A stretch of DNA of 64,000 bases from Ectobacillus funiculus (GCF_042429435.1 NZ_JBHMAF010000196.1), one strand, 5' to 3'; counted from the stretch's first letter, positions 25,295 to 34,355 are shown. Made by a program: numbers and translations. Notes: generated by a model not told the origin, from the letters alone.

Positions 25295-26416
25295 ATGAGT
25301 AAGAGAGATTACTATGAGGTGCTGGGTGTTAGCAAAACAGCGTCTAAAGATGAGATTAAAAAGGCATACCGCCGTTTGGCTAAAAAATATCATCCGGATG
25401 TAAGTACAGAGCCGGATGCAACAGAGAAGTTTAAGGAAGTACAGGAAGCGTATGAGGTTCTCAGTGATGATACGAAGCGTGCGCAATATGATCAATTTGG
25501 TCATGCAGGTCCGAATCAGGGCTTTGGCGGCGGGTTTGATGGTGGAGATTTTGGAGGCTTCGGTTTTGAGGATATTTTCAGTTCATTCTTTGGCGGCGGT
25601 GGCGGCAGACGCCGTGATCCGAACGCGCCTCGTCAAGGAGCAGACCTTCAATATTCAATGATGCTCAGCTTCGAAGAGGCTATTTTTGGAAAAGAAACTG
25701 AGGTTGAACTTGCGAGCGACGAAAATTGTGATACATGTCATGGCTCTGGCGCAAAGCCAGGAACTTCAAAGGATACATGTTCGCATTGCGGCGGAACGGG
25801 TCAGGTGAGTGTGCAGCAAAATACACCGTTTGGCCGTATTGTAAATCGCCGTGCATGTGAGCATTGCCGTGGAACAGGTCAGATTATTAAAGAAAAATGT
25901 ACGACATGTCATGGCGCAGGAAAGGTGCGTAAGCGTAAAAAGATTAATATCAAAATTCCAGCCGGGATTGATGATGGTCAGCAAATTCGCATCTCTGGCA
26001 AAGGAGAAGCCGGAATAAACGGTGGACCTCCGGGAGATTTATATGTTGTTGTGCGCGTGAGGCAGCATGAATTTTTTGAGCGTAATGGTGATGATGTCAT
26101 TTGCGAAATGCCACTCACTTTTGCGCAGGCAGCGCTTGGCGATGAGGTAGAGGTACCGACCGTTCACGGTAAGGTGAAGCTGAAAATTCCAGCTGGTACG
26201 CAAACGGGCACAGAATTCCGTTTAAAAGGAAAAGGTGCACCGAATGTAAGAGGCTATGGTCAAGGTGATCAGTATGTCATTGTACGGGTTGTGACACCGA
26301 CAAAACTTACATCCCGCCAAAAGGAGCTATTAACAGAGCTTGCGAAGGATGGGCATGAGGATTTGCATAAAGACGACAGCTTATTTGCTAAGCTTAAAAG
26401 AGCATTTAAAGGGTAA
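25295..26416 (+). CDS. dnaJ: Co-chaperone DnaJ (Hsp40)
   Basis: J-domain (residues 1-70) with HPD in KYHPDV stimulates the DnaK ATPase. Gly/Phe-rich linker with FGGGGGRR, then four zinc-binding CxxCxGxG motifs (CDTCHGSG, CSHCGGTG, CEHCRGTG, CTTCHGAG) and the C-terminal substrate domains. 373 aa from ATG 25295; the longer frame to 25250 runs into the promoter. Confidence 0.97.
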   Translation: MSKRDYYEVLGVSKTASKDEIKKAYRRLAKKYHPDVSTEPDATEKFKEVQEAYEVLSDDTKRAQYDQFGHAGPNQGFGGGFDGGDFGGFGFEDIFSSFFGGGGGRRRDPNAPRQGADLQYSMMLSFEEAIFGKETEVELASDENCDTCHGSGAKPGTSKDTCSHCGGTGQVSVQQNTPFGRIVNRRACEHCRGTGQIIKEKCTTCHGAGKVRKRKKINIKIPAGIDDGQQIRISGKGEAGINGGPPGDLYVVVRVRQHEFFERNGDDVICEMPLTFAQAALGDEVEVPTVHGKVKLKIPAGTQTGTEFRLKGKGAPNVRGYGQGDQYVIVRVVTPTKLTSRQKELLTELAKDGHEDLHKDDSLFAKLKRAFKG

Positions 26417-26491
26417 TACTGGTTAATATGGTAAGGTTTCCTATTTCGTTTATTTCCTAATGGACGAGGGAAGCAAAAAGAATTGGTTTTT

Positions 26492-26533
26492 AGCGCACAT
26501 GAGCCTCCTTGATAGACAGGGGGCTTGTGTGCT
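26492..26533. other. Inverted repeat after dnaJ
   Basis: AGCGCACATGAGCC / GGCTTGTGTGCT with a 16-base loop; no T-run on the plus strand. Possibly a weak end signal for dnaJ. The 260-bp gap before prmA otherwise holds only repeat copy 8. Confidence 0.4.
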
Positions 26534-26548
26534 GTAGAAACTCACTGT

Positions 26549-26649
26549 TAGGCGAAGACAGCGGTGTAGTCGCACTTACACTGTATTCCTAGAATTTCCG
26601 ACTGCGTCACATTGACTTTCAGCTGGAAATTTATACTTTCTTACAGTGC
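26549..26649 (-). repeat. Interspersed repeat family A, copy 8 (short form, reversed)
   Basis: TTAGGCGAAGACAGCGGTGT to TATACTTTCTTACAGTGC, missing the terminal hairpin. On its own strand it is preceded by TTTTTTAGC. Stem test position C-G. It ends 28 bp before prmA. Confidence 0.85.
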
Positions 26650-26677
26650 TAAAAAAGCATAGGAGACAAGATCGATT

Positions 26678-27619
26678 ATGAAATGGTCAGAGGTTACAGT
26701 TCATACATCACAGGAGGCTGTTGAGGCAGTTTCCCACATTTTGCATGAAGCAGGGGCAAGTGGTGTTTCAATTGAAGATAAAATGGACTTTACAAAGGAG
26801 CGTGACAACCGCTTCGGTGAAATTTACGAGGTAGATGCGAACCAGTATCCAGAGGAAGGCGTACGAGTTAAGGCGTACTTTGCGCTCAATGACACATTCG
26901 ATCAGCTATTAGAGCAAATCCGCCTATCTGTTAGTGCTCTTTCATCCTTTGGGCTTGATATTGGCGCGAACATTGTAAATGCGTCAGAGGTTGATGAAGA
27001 AGATTGGGCAACGGCGTGGAAGCAATATTACCATCCGATTAAAGTATCTGATACGTTTACGATTGTGCCAACATGGGAGGAATATACACCTGAGGTAGAA
27101 ACAGAGCGGATTATCGAACTTGATCCTGGGATGGCGTTTGGGACGGGTACACATCCAACAACGATTATGTGCATCCGGGCACTGGAAAAAACAGTGCAGC
27201 CGGAGGATCTCGTGATTGACGTCGGTACTGGATCAGGCATATTGAGCATTGCGGCTGCCAAGCTTGGTGCTGCCGCTGTACAGGCGTATGATTTGGATGA
27301 GGTAGCGGTGGAGAGCGCCCAAATGAATGTGGAGCTCAATAAAACAGACGATGTTGTCACAGTTGCACAAAACAATCTACTGCAAAATATTGAAGGCCCG
27401 GTTGATTTGATTGTCGCAAATCTTCTTGCAGATATTATTTTATTATTCCCGCATGATGCGGCAAGAGTGTTAAAGCCAGGCGGATTATTCATTACATCCG
27501 GCATTATTGCAGCGAAGCAGCAGGATGTGAGTGAAGGGCTGGAAAAAGCCGGCTTTACAATTGAGGAAGTTATGACGATAGAAGACTGGGTTGCAATCAT
27601 TGCCCGCAACAAGGCGTAA
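26678..27619 (+). CDS. prmA: Ribosomal protein L11 methyltransferase
   Basis: Trimethylates lysines of ribosomal protein L11 with SAM. N-terminal substrate domain (MKWSEVTVHTSQEAVEAVSH), then the methyltransferase domain with MAFGTGTHPTT and VIDVGTGSGILSIAAAKLGA near residues 150-190 and NLLADII. 313 aa. Forms an operon with rsmE (12-bp gap). Confidence 0.95.
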   Translation: MKWSEVTVHTSQEAVEAVSHILHEAGASGVSIEDKMDFTKERDNRFGEIYEVDANQYPEEGVRVKAYFALNDTFDQLLEQIRLSVSALSSFGLDIGANIVNASEVDEEDWATAWKQYYHPIKVSDTFTIVPTWEEYTPEVETERIIELDPGMAFGTGTHPTTIMCIRALEKTVQPEDLVIDVGTGSGILSIAAAKLGAAAVQAYDLDEVAVESAQMNVELNKTDDVVTVAQNNLLQNIEGPVDLIVANLLADIILLFPHDAARVLKPGGLFITSGIIAAKQQDVSEGLEKAGFTIEEVMTIEDWVAIIARNKA

Positions 27620-27631
27620 GGGTGTGAGCAA

Positions 27632-28381
27632 ATGCAGCGTTATTTTGTACATGAGGAGCAGGTAAACAACAATCATATTACAATAGAAGGTGACGATGTG
27701 CATCATATTACCAGAGTGATGCGCATGGAGCCAGGGGATGAATTGTATTGCTGCTTAAACGGAAAAACAGCGCTTTGTACGATTGCTGAAATTACCAATA
27801 CATTTGTGAAAGTGGCTGTTGTACAATGGGTGGAGGAGCGTAGCGAACTGCCCGTTGCGATTACAATTGCAAGCGGCCTGCCAAAAGGAGATAAGCTTGA
27901 TCTCATTTTACAAAAGGGTACCGAGCTTGGGGCAGCCGCTTTTTTGCCGTTTCAGGCATCTCGTTCGATTGTAAAATGGGATAGCAAAAAGAGCGAGAAG
28001 AAGGTAGAGCGTTGGGCAAAAATTGCAAAGGAGGCGGCAGAGCAGGCTCATCGGAGCATTGTGCCGTCGGTAACAGCGCCACTTTCCTTTAAGGAGCTGC
28101 TTGCGGCAAGCGCGCAATATGATGCATGTATCGTAGCGTATGAAGAAGAAGCAAGAAAAGGTGAAAAAGCAAATTTTGTGCAAACACTTGAGAAGCTTCA
28201 GCCTGGACAGCGTCTTCTAATTGTATTTGGTCCAGAAGGCGGCTTGACAGAGGATGAAGTGCAGCGTTTGTGTGAACATACTTTCGTTTCCTGCAGCTTA
28301 GGACCGAGAATTTTACGAACAGAAACAGCACCGCTTTATGCGTTGTCTGCTGTTTCCTATCATTTTGAACTAATGAGGTGA
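27632..28381 (+). CDS. rsmE: 16S rRNA m3U1498 methyltransferase RsmE
   Basis: SPOUT-class enzyme. N-terminal PUA-like domain (HHITRVMRMEPGDELYCC) and a knotted C-terminal domain with GPEGGLTEDEV and LGPRILRTETAPLYALSAVSYHFE. 249 aa. Between prmA and mtaB, the order conserved in Bacillus, downstream of the dnaK operon. Confidence 0.96.
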   Translation: MQRYFVHEEQVNNNHITIEGDDVHHITRVMRMEPGDELYCCLNGKTALCTIAEITNTFVKVAVVQWVEERSELPVAITIASGLPKGDKLDLILQKGTELGAAAFLPFQASRSIVKWDSKKSEKKVERWAKIAKEAAEQAHRSIVPSVTAPLSFKELLAASAQYDACIVAYEEEARKGEKANFVQTLEKLQPGQRLLIVFGPEGGLTEDEVQRLCEHTFVSCSLGPRILRTETAPLYALSAVSYHFELMR

Positions 28382-28385
28382 TTAT

Positions 28386-29738
28386 ATGGCAACAGTTGCG
28401 TTTCATACGTTAGGGTGCAAAGTCAACCATTATGAAACAGAAGCGATTTGGCAGCTGTTTAAAGAAGCAGGCTACGAGCGCACCGAATTTGAAAGAGCGG
28501 CAGATGTGTATGTGATTAATACATGTACAGTAACAAACACAGGAGATAAAAAGAGCAGGCAAATCATTCGCCGTGCGGTCCGTCAAAATCCGGACGCTGT
28601 TATTTGTGTAACAGGCTGTTATGCACAAACATCTCCAGCCGAGATCATGGCTATTCCTGGTGTTGATATTGTTGTTGGAACACAAGATCGCAGCAGCATG
28701 CTTGGATATATTGAGCAATATAAAAACGAGCGTCAGCCGATCAATGCGGTGCGCAATATTATGAAAACTCGTGTGTATGAGGAGCTGGATGTTCCGTATT
28801 TTACAGATCGTACACGTGCATCATTAAAGATTCAAGAAGGCTGCAACAACTTCTGTACATTCTGTATTATTCCATGGGCGCGCGGCTTAATGCGTTCACG
28901 TGATCCGCAGGAGGTTATTCGCCAAGCGCAGCAGCTTGTGGATGCAGGCTATCAGGAAATCGTCCTAACCGGCATTCATACAGGCGGATACGGTGAAGAT
29001 ATAAAGGACTATAATCTTGCGATGCTGCTTCGTGACATGGAAGCGCAAGTGAAAGGATTAAAGCGTCTGCGTATTTCTTCAATTGAAGCGAGCCAAATTA
29101 CAGATGAGGTAATTGAGGTACTGCGCGATTCTAAAATTGTAGTGCGCCATCTGCACATTCCGATTCAGTCAGGATCGAATACAGTACTAAAGCGGATGCG
29201 CCGCAAATATACAATGGAGTTTTTCGGAGAGCGTCTTGATCGCTTGAAGGAAGCACTTCCGGGTCTTGCGATTACATCGGATGTTATCGTTGGCTTCCCG
29301 GGTGAAACAGAAGAAGAGTTCATGGAAACCTTTAATTTCATCCAAGCACATAAATTCTCTGAATTGCATGTATTTCCGTATTCCAAGCGTACAGGTACGC
29401 CTGCCGCTCGTATGGATGATCAAGTAGCTGAGGATGTCAAAAATGAGCGTGTGCATAAGCTTATTGCGTTATCTGATCAGCTCGCGAAGGAATATGCTTC
29501 TATGTTTGAGAGTGAAGTGCTTGAAATCATCCCAGAAGAGGCATTCAAGGATGGAGAGCAAACCGGATTACTTGTTGGATATACAGATAATTACCTAAAG
29601 GTAGTATTTGAAGGCACGGAAGATTTGATCGGCAAGCTTGTAAAAGTGAAAATTACAAAGGCTGGCTATCCATATAATGAAGGACAATTTGTCCGCGTTG
29701 TTGAGGCTGCAGTTGAAACAGAGGCTGCCAGCGCGTGA
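28386..29738 (+). CDS. mtaB: tRNA t6A37 methylthiotransferase MtaB
   Basis: Radical-SAM methylthiotransferase that makes ms2t6A at tRNA position 37. UPF0004 domain with cluster cysteines in TLGCKVNHYE, INTCTVTNTGDKKSRQ and VTGCYAQ; radical-SAM motif CNNFCTFC near residue 150; C-terminal TRAM domain. 450 aa. ATG follows 4 bases after rsmE. Confidence 0.95.
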   Translation: MATVAFHTLGCKVNHYETEAIWQLFKEAGYERTEFERAADVYVINTCTVTNTGDKKSRQIIRRAVRQNPDAVICVTGCYAQTSPAEIMAIPGVDIVVGTQDRSSMLGYIEQYKNERQPINAVRNIMKTRVYEELDVPYFTDRTRASLKIQEGCNNFCTFCIIPWARGLMRSRDPQEVIRQAQQLVDAGYQEIVLTGIHTGGYGEDIKDYNLAMLLRDMEAQVKGLKRLRISSIEASQITDEVIEVLRDSKIVVRHLHIPIQSGSNTVLKRMRRKYTMEFFGERLDRLKEALPGLAITSDVIVGFPGETEEEFMETFNFIQAHKFSELHVFPYSKRTGTPAARMDDQVAEDVKNERVHKLIALSDQLAKEYASMFESEVLEIIPEEAFKDGEQTGLLVGYTDNYLKVVFEGTEDLIGKLVKVKITKAGYPYNEGQFVRVVEAAVETEAASA

Positions 29739-29775
29739 TAAAAAGCATGCAAACGGGGTGTTTGCATGCTTTTTT
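29739..29775 (+). terminator. Intrinsic terminator of prmA-rsmE-mtaB
   Basis: AAAAGCATGCAAAC / GTTTGCATGCTTTTTT with GGGGT loop, at the mtaB stop. Confidence 0.93.
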
Positions 29776-29825
29776 GCACTGTCGGCAATTTTAGGCGTGC
29801 AGTGTCCGTGCAGTGTCCGTGCAGT
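29776..29825 (+). repeat. Degenerate family A remnant plus 11-bp direct repeats
   Basis: GCACTGTCGGCAATTTTAGG after the T-run resembles a worn family A start. It is followed by GTGCAGTGTCC repeated twice and a third partial unit (29797-29825). No gene in 29826-29900. Confidence 0.4.
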
Positions 29826-29927
29826 TAGCTGCCTAACGTTCCAAGTACAGGATAAAGTTGCGATAGTGAAGGAATGAAATCATAAAACGCGGATAACTTA
29901 ACAATAGGAAAGGCATATATCTTATGA

Positions 29928-29933
29928 TATAAT
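29928..29933 (+). promoter_or_regulatory. Extended -10 promoter of deoC
   Basis: TGATATAAT is an extended -10 (TGnTATAAT), 62 bp before deoC. No good -35. Confidence 0.55.
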
Positions 29934-29995
29934 CCGGTTAATTGCAGTGGTCAGATAATGAACTTCGTACATGGCGGTGCGGAAAGGGGTAACAA

Positions 29996-30661
29996 ATGAA
30001 TTATGCAAAATTGATTGATCATACATTACTGAAGGCAGATGCAAAAAAGGAAGCCATCATAACACTGTGTGAGGAAGCAAAGCAGCATCACTTTGCATCT
30101 GTGTGTGTGAATCCGACTTGGGTCGAGGCGGCCGCGCAGCTTCTTCACGGAACAGATGTGGCTGTATGTACAGTTATTGGGTTTCCTCTAGGGGCAAACA
30201 CACCCGAAACAAAAGCATTTGAAGCTAGCGATGCAATTGCGAAGGGTGCATCAGAGGTGGATATGGTTATCAATATTGGAGCGTTACGGGATGGAAATGA
30301 CGAACTTGTTGAAAGAGATATTCGTGCGGTTACAGAGGCGGCAAAAGGGAAAGCGCTGACAAAGGTTATTATTGAAACGTCCCTGTTAACGGAAGAAGAG
30401 AAGGTGCGTGCTTGCAAATTGGCCGTCAAAGCGGGAGCTGATTTTGTAAAAACGTCAACCGGATTCTCAACGGGCGGTGCGACGGTAGAGGACATCGCTC
30501 TTATGAGAAAGACGGTTGGACCTGCTATCGGTGTCAAAGCATCAGGAGGGGTTCGCGACTTTGCAGGTATGGAAGCGATGGTACAGGCAGGGGCAACAAG
30601 GATTGGAACAAGCTCTGGTGTAGCGCTGATTAGCGGACAGGCAGCAAAAACAGATTATTAA
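29996..30661 (+). CDS. deoC: Deoxyribose-phosphate aldolase
   Basis: Class I aldolase cleaving deoxyribose-5-phosphate to glyceraldehyde-3-phosphate and acetaldehyde. Schiff-base lysine in FVKTSTGF and the second lysine in GVKASGGVRD are present. TIM barrel of 221 aa. GAAAGGGG ribosome site. It stands alone here, not with other deo genes. The B. subtilis locus lacks it at this site. Confidence 0.95.
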   Translation: MNYAKLIDHTLLKADAKKEAIITLCEEAKQHHFASVCVNPTWVEAAAQLLHGTDVAVCTVIGFPLGANTPETKAFEASDAIAKGASEVDMVINIGALRDGNDELVERDIRAVTEAAKGKALTKVIIETSLLTEEEKVRACKLAVKAGADFVKTSTGFSTGGATVEDIALMRKTVGPAIGVKASGGVRDFAGMEAMVQAGATRIGTSSGVALISGQAAKTDY

Positions 30662-30689
30662 AAGGCCCCGACAGGCTAGGGATATTGAT

Positions 30690-30823
30690 CACTGTAAGAA
30701 AGCATAAATTTCCAGCCAGAAGCAAATTCGACGTAGGAGGAAATTTTAGGAATACAGTATAAGTGCAACTACGCCTCTGTCTTCGCCCAAGAGCAGGGCT
30801 CGCCAATCGGCGAGTTTTCTTTA
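30690..30823 (+). repeat. Interspersed repeat family A, copy 9 (full length)
   Basis: CACTGTAAGAAAGCATAAAT to GGCGAGTTTTCTTTA with the full 3' hairpin CTCGCC-AATC-GGCGAG-TTTTCTTT. Stem test position C-G. It follows deoC, which has no other clear terminator, so this hairpin may end its transcript. Confidence 0.93.
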
Positions 30824-30863
30824 CGCATGGGTGCCTGTCAGTCAAAATTTCTTTACAATATGG

Positions 30864-30893
30864 TTGACCAGAAAGGAAGCAATGTATTATAAT
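30864..30893 (+). promoter_or_regulatory. SigA promoter of rpsU-yqeY
   Basis: TTGACC, 18 bp, TATAAT; 40 bp after repeat copy 9. It leaves an 85-base leader before rpsU. Confidence 0.8.
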
Positions 30894-30981
30894 CTTAAAA
30901 GACATGCTGAAGAAGTGTTTCTTTTTTGCATGCCCTAGAATCTAAGATGTAAGTGGATGTTTCGGAGGGAGGGAAAGAAGG

Positions 30982-31155
30982 ATGTCTAAAACAGTCGTTC
31001 GCAAAAACGAATCTTTGGAGGATGCGCTTCGTCGTTTTAAGAGAGCAGTTTCTAAAACTGGTACGCTTGCGGAAGCAAGAAAACGCGAGTTTTACGAAAA
31101 GCCAAGCGTAAAACGCAAGAAGAAGTCTGAAGCAGCTAGAAAGCGTAAATTCTAA
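30982..31155 (+). CDS. rpsU: 30S ribosomal protein S21
   Basis: A 57-residue strongly basic protein (MSKTVVRKNESLEDALRRFK ... KSEAARKRKF). It binds near the anti-Shine-Dalgarno region of 16S rRNA. GGGAGGGAAAGAAGG precedes the ATG. First gene of rpsU-yqeY, with its own promoter. Short enough to be missed by common cut-offs. Confidence 0.97.
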   Translation: MSKTVVRKNESLEDALRRFKRAVSKTGTLAEARKREFYEKPSVKRKKKSEAARKRKF

Positions 31156-31169
31156 GAGAGGGTGTATTT

Positions 31170-31616
31170 ATGAGTCTTCTCGATCGTTTAAACGATGATA
31201 TGAAACAAGCGATGAAGAATAAAGAAAAAGAAAAGCTTACCACCATTCGGATGGTAAAGTCTGCTTTACAAAATGAAGGCATTAAGCTGCAGCAACAACC
31301 CTTGTCTGAAGAGGCTGAGCTAACAGTATTGACTCGTGAATTAAAGCAGCGCAAAGACTCCCTCCTTGAATTTGAAAAAGCGGGTCGTGAAGACCTTGTG
31401 GATAAAATAAAAGGCGAAATTGCAGTTTTAGAAGAGTATTTACCACAGCAGTTGAGCGAAGAGGAGCTAACAGCCGTTATTAAGCAAGCAATTGCGGATA
31501 CGGGTGCAGCTTCTAAAGCTGATATGGGCAAAGTCATGGGTGCAGTCATTCCAAAAGTAAAAGGGAAAGCTGACGGCTCTTTAGTGAATAAGCTTGTTTC
31601 ACAATTGCTATCATAA
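31170..31616 (+). CDS. yqeY: GatB/YqeY domain protein
   Basis: 148 aa, a stand-alone version of the tRNA-binding C-terminal domain of the amidotransferase subunit GatB (MSLLDRLNDDMKQAMKNKEKEKLTTIRMVK... ADMGKVMGAVIPKVKGKADGSLVNKLV). All-helical, cytoplasmic; cellular role not established. 14 bp after rpsU, same transcript. Confidence 0.94.
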   Translation: MSLLDRLNDDMKQAMKNKEKEKLTTIRMVKSALQNEGIKLQQQPLSEEAELTVLTRELKQRKDSLLEFEKAGREDLVDKIKGEIAVLEEYLPQQLSEEELTAVIKQAIADTGAASKADMGKVMGAVIPKVKGKADGSLVNKLVSQLLS

Positions 31617-31649
31617 AAAACGTCTCGGTATAACCGAGACGTTTTTTTA
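31615..31649 (+). terminator. Intrinsic terminator of rpsU-yqeY
   Basis: AAACGTCTCGG / CCGAGACGTTT, loop TATAA, seven T. Confidence 0.93.
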
Positions 31650-31656
31650 TGATATT

Positions 31657-31805
31657 TGACAAGATAAGAAAATATAACTTTTCGGGGTGATGTCTAGCTA
31701 GAAGACAATTCGACGTAGTGAGAGATTTTGGGAATAAAGTATAAGTAGGGCTACGCCTCTGTCTTCGCCCAAGGGCAGGGCTCGCCAATCGGCGAGTTTT
31801 CTTTA
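31657..31805 (+). repeat. Interspersed repeat family A, copy 10 (mosaic with family B start)
   Basis: The first 40 bases (AAGATAAGAAAATATAACTT, TTTTCGGGGTGATGTCTAGC) resemble the family B copy at 17683; from CTAGCTAG onward it is a standard family A element. Stem test position T-A. Its final TTA is the stop codon of the DUF421 gene on the other strand. Confidence 0.88.
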
Positions 31806-32495
31806 TTCCTTAAAAATAAGTTGTAGGCGATGTTGTTCATCTAGAGTTGCAAACAAAATCATGTGAATAGGTTCCTTTATATGCTGCTGCAGCCAAGCTT
31901 CATCTTTTCCTAAGGAAAGGAGCGCCTCTTTTCTTATTTTTCCTTCCTTAACAACAACTGTCGGCAATGAAAATGCTTCACTTTTTATATTCATATCATC
32001 CCTTGTTGGGGTCTCGTATTCACTTTTTAGGAAGACGGAAATCGTGCCACCAGGTTCCCACAGGGCAACTGCTACCTTTTGGATGTCCTCTATCTGTTGA
32101 AGACGAAGGCTTGATAAAACATAATCGATAGAGACTCTTGCTTTTTTTAAGTTCGATAAGAGAAATCGTCCATTTCGGATTAAAATTAGGGGAGGCGGTT
32201 CGAGGAATTTTCTCCATCTTTCCCATTTTAAGCTCAAAAAAGCACTGCCAGCATGCAGAATGACGAGCACAGAGCTTGTAATCATCCCATCCCAAACATC
32301 AAGGCTGGGATCGGCAAGAGGATTTCCTAATAGCCCGCCAAGCAAAAGAGCTATCACAAAATCAAGGAAACGTAATTGCGATACAGATCGTTGGCCCATG
32401 AATTTGGCCACAAGCACCAAGAAGACATAAATGATTACACCGCGCTCAAGCCATTGCAGCAAAGTAAGATGATTATGACCCAAAAAGATAGACAA
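31803..32495 (-). CDS. DUF421 membrane protein (YetF/YrbG-like)
   Basis: 230 aa with about three N-terminal transmembrane helices and a cytoplasmic DUF421 domain (RFLDFVIALLLGGLLGNPLAD, EPPPLILIRNGRFLLSNLKKARVSIDYVLSSLRLQ). Family function is unknown; some Bacillus paralogues are in sporulation or stress regulons. TTG start at 32495 with AAAGGGGGAG upstream. It sits where B. subtilis has yqeZ-floA-yqfB, and is convergent with yqeY. Its stop codon lies in the end of repeat copy 10. Confidence 0.85.
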   Translation of the reverse strand: MSIFLGHNHLTLLQWLERGVIIYVFLVLVAKFMGQRSVSQLRFLDFVIALLLGGLLGNPLADPSLDVWDGMITSSVLVILHAGSAFLSLKWERWRKFLEPPPLILIRNGRFLLSNLKKARVSIDYVLSSLRLQQIEDIQKVAVALWEPGGTISVFLKSEYETPTRDDMNIKSEAFSLPTVVVKEGKIRKEALLSLGKDEAWLQQHIKEPIHMILFATLDEQHRLQLIFKE

Positions 32496-32628
32496 TGGTT
32501 GCTCCCCCTTTCCTCTATATATTTTTCACCTTCTCCTGCCATATATGTAAAACAGAGCCCTTTTTCTTTTTCGGTGCTAGAACATGCCTTTTCTTCATAC
32601 ATATGAGATGAGAAGGGGGGATTCTTCG

Positions 32629-32910
32629 GTGAGAAAGCTTCAGCAACAAATGAAAAGTTGGATTACTAAGAAGATGGACCTGCCTGCTGACGTCCTCATG
32701 GATCTTCCTCGCATTACACTGGTTGGACAAATTCATATTTATATAGAAAATCATCGAGGACTGTTAGTATTCTCGGACACAGAGGTGCGCTTGCTGCTGA
32801 AGCAGGGGCAATTACTTATAAGAGGCAACTCGTTTGTCATCAAGACGATTCTTCCGGAGGAACTGTTGCTTGAAGGAACAATAGAACAAGTTCTATTTTT
32901 GAACGAGTAA
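32629..32910 (+). CDS. yqfC: Sporulation protein YqfC
   Basis: 93 aa with the family core LPRITLVGQIHIYIENHRGLLVFSDTEVRLLLKQG. Mother-cell (SigE) expressed in B. subtilis, paired with yqfD. GTG start at 32629 with AAGGGGGG upstream gives the family length; the longer frame from 32584 is rejected. A CATACATA (32596-32603) fits a SigE -10 but has no clear -35. Confidence 0.9.
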   Translation: MRKLQQQMKSWITKKMDLPADVLMDLPRITLVGQIHIYIENHRGLLVFSDTEVRLLLKQGQLLIRGNSFVIKTILPEELLLEGTIEQVLFLNE

Positions 32911-32922
32911 TGGAGGAGAGTC

Positions 32923-34146
32923 ATGAAGAATCAATGGGTTACCGTCTTTTTGGGATACGTAAAGGTGAGATTAAAAGGCCGCGGCAGCGAGCGCTTTGTA
33001 AATGAGTGCGTACGTAGAGGGATATTTGTTTGGAATGTAAAACGAATAGGAAACGAAGCGCTTACCTTCCATATGCTGCTGAAGGATGTGCGCAGGCTTC
33101 GCGGGGTACGCCGTAAAAATGAATGTGATATTGCGTTTATAGGACGGTACGGCTTTCCGTTTTGGCAGAAGCGGCTTCTTCGTAACAGCGGCTTTTTAAT
33201 TGGCTTTGTTCTCTTTTTTGTGAGTATTATCGTCCTATCTAACATGGTATGGAATGTGGAAATCGAGGGAGCAAAGCCGGAAACCGAATATTTATTGGTT
33301 AAGGAGCTGAACCATCTAGGTGTGGAAAAAGGAAAGCTGCAATTCCAAATGCCTGATGTAGATGCTATTCAGCGTTCGTTAACAAATAATGTCCATTCTA
33401 TTACCTGGGTAGGTGTGGAGCTGCGAGGTACGACCTACCACTTGCAGGTTGTAGAAAAGAGCGAGCCGGAAGAAGAAGAAGCATTATCCCCTCGTAATTT
33501 AATCGCCAAAAAAGAAGCAGTGATTGAAAGGCTGTTTGTAGAGAAGGGGAAGCCGGCGGTGGCGGTGCATGATCATGTAGAAAAGGGGCAACTGCTCGTG
33601 TCTGGCATGTATGGGAAAGAGGACAATCCGACACTTGTCCCGGCTAAGGGAGTAATTTTTGGCGAAACTTGGTACAAGTCAGAGGTGGAAGTCCCTTTAA
33701 AAACAACTTTTCAAGTATATACAGGAGAGTTTTTTGTGAAGCATTATATCAAATTGGGGAATTTTAAGATAAAAGTTTGGGGATTTGAAGAAAATAAATA
33801 CAAGCGTTTTAAGGAAGACGCTATGATGTACAATATAAAGTTTTTCCGCTGGTCATTGCCGATTGCTTATGAAAAGGTTTCGGTACGAGAGGAAGAAGCT
33901 GCAGACAGACAATATACAGAAAAACAGGCGATTGAGGCCGGGAAAGAAATGGCGCAGCAGGAGCTTAAGAAAAAGTTGGATGAGAAAGCCACGATTGTTG
34001 GGGAAAAGGTTTTACAGAAGCGGCTAGAGAATGGTAAATTAAAGTTATCATTACACTATAAGGTAATCGAGGATATCGTTGCTACCCAGCCAATTTCGAA
34101 ACCGGATATCCAAAAGGAATCTAAAAAGAAACAAAAATCATCATGA
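32923..34146 (+). CDS. yqfD: Sporulation protein YqfD
   Basis: 407 aa. Basic N-terminal region, one transmembrane segment (about residues 89-108, FLIGFVLFFVSIIVLSNMVW), a POTRA-like outer part (VWNVEIEGAKPETEYLLVKELNHLGV) and a lysine-rich tail. Conserved in endospore formers and SigE-dependent in B. subtilis. Starts 12 bp after yqfC. Molecular role not known. Confidence 0.92.
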   Translation: MKNQWVTVFLGYVKVRLKGRGSERFVNECVRRGIFVWNVKRIGNEALTFHMLLKDVRRLRGVRRKNECDIAFIGRYGFPFWQKRLLRNSGFLIGFVLFFVSIIVLSNMVWNVEIEGAKPETEYLLVKELNHLGVEKGKLQFQMPDVDAIQRSLTNNVHSITWVGVELRGTTYHLQVVEKSEPEEEEALSPRNLIAKKEAVIERLFVEKGKPAVAVHDHVEKGQLLVSGMYGKEDNPTLVPAKGVIFGETWYKSEVEVPLKTTFQVYTGEFFVKHYIKLGNFKIKVWGFEENKYKRFKEDAMMYNIKFFRWSLPIAYEKVSVREEEAADRQYTEKQAIEAGKEMAQQELKKKLDEKATIVGEKVLQKRLENGKLKLSLHYKVIEDIVATQPISKPDIQKESKKKQKSS

Positions 34147-34164
34147 AATGGGATTAAACGCAAT

Positions 34165-34200
34165 CACAATTCAGGCGCGGGGTAGGGTACCTGCATTGTG
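34165..34200 (+). other. Stem-loop in the yqfD-phoH gap
   Basis: CACAAT-T-CAGG / CCTG-C-ATTGTG stem, no T-run. The 209-bp gap also has a good ribosome site (AAAGAAAGGAAG, about 34236) that is followed by no start codon in reach. Confidence 0.4.
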
Positions 34201-34355
34201 AAGTGAGTGAAGCCCAAGCAAAGCATCCAAATTTAAAGAAAGGAAGTCTACTGAAAAGATATATACACTAAGTCAAATTGGAATAGATGTTTATGGAGCT
34301 CAATAGCTTCTCATGCGTTAGATAGTTGTATACATTTTCAGTAGCAGCGCAACGA

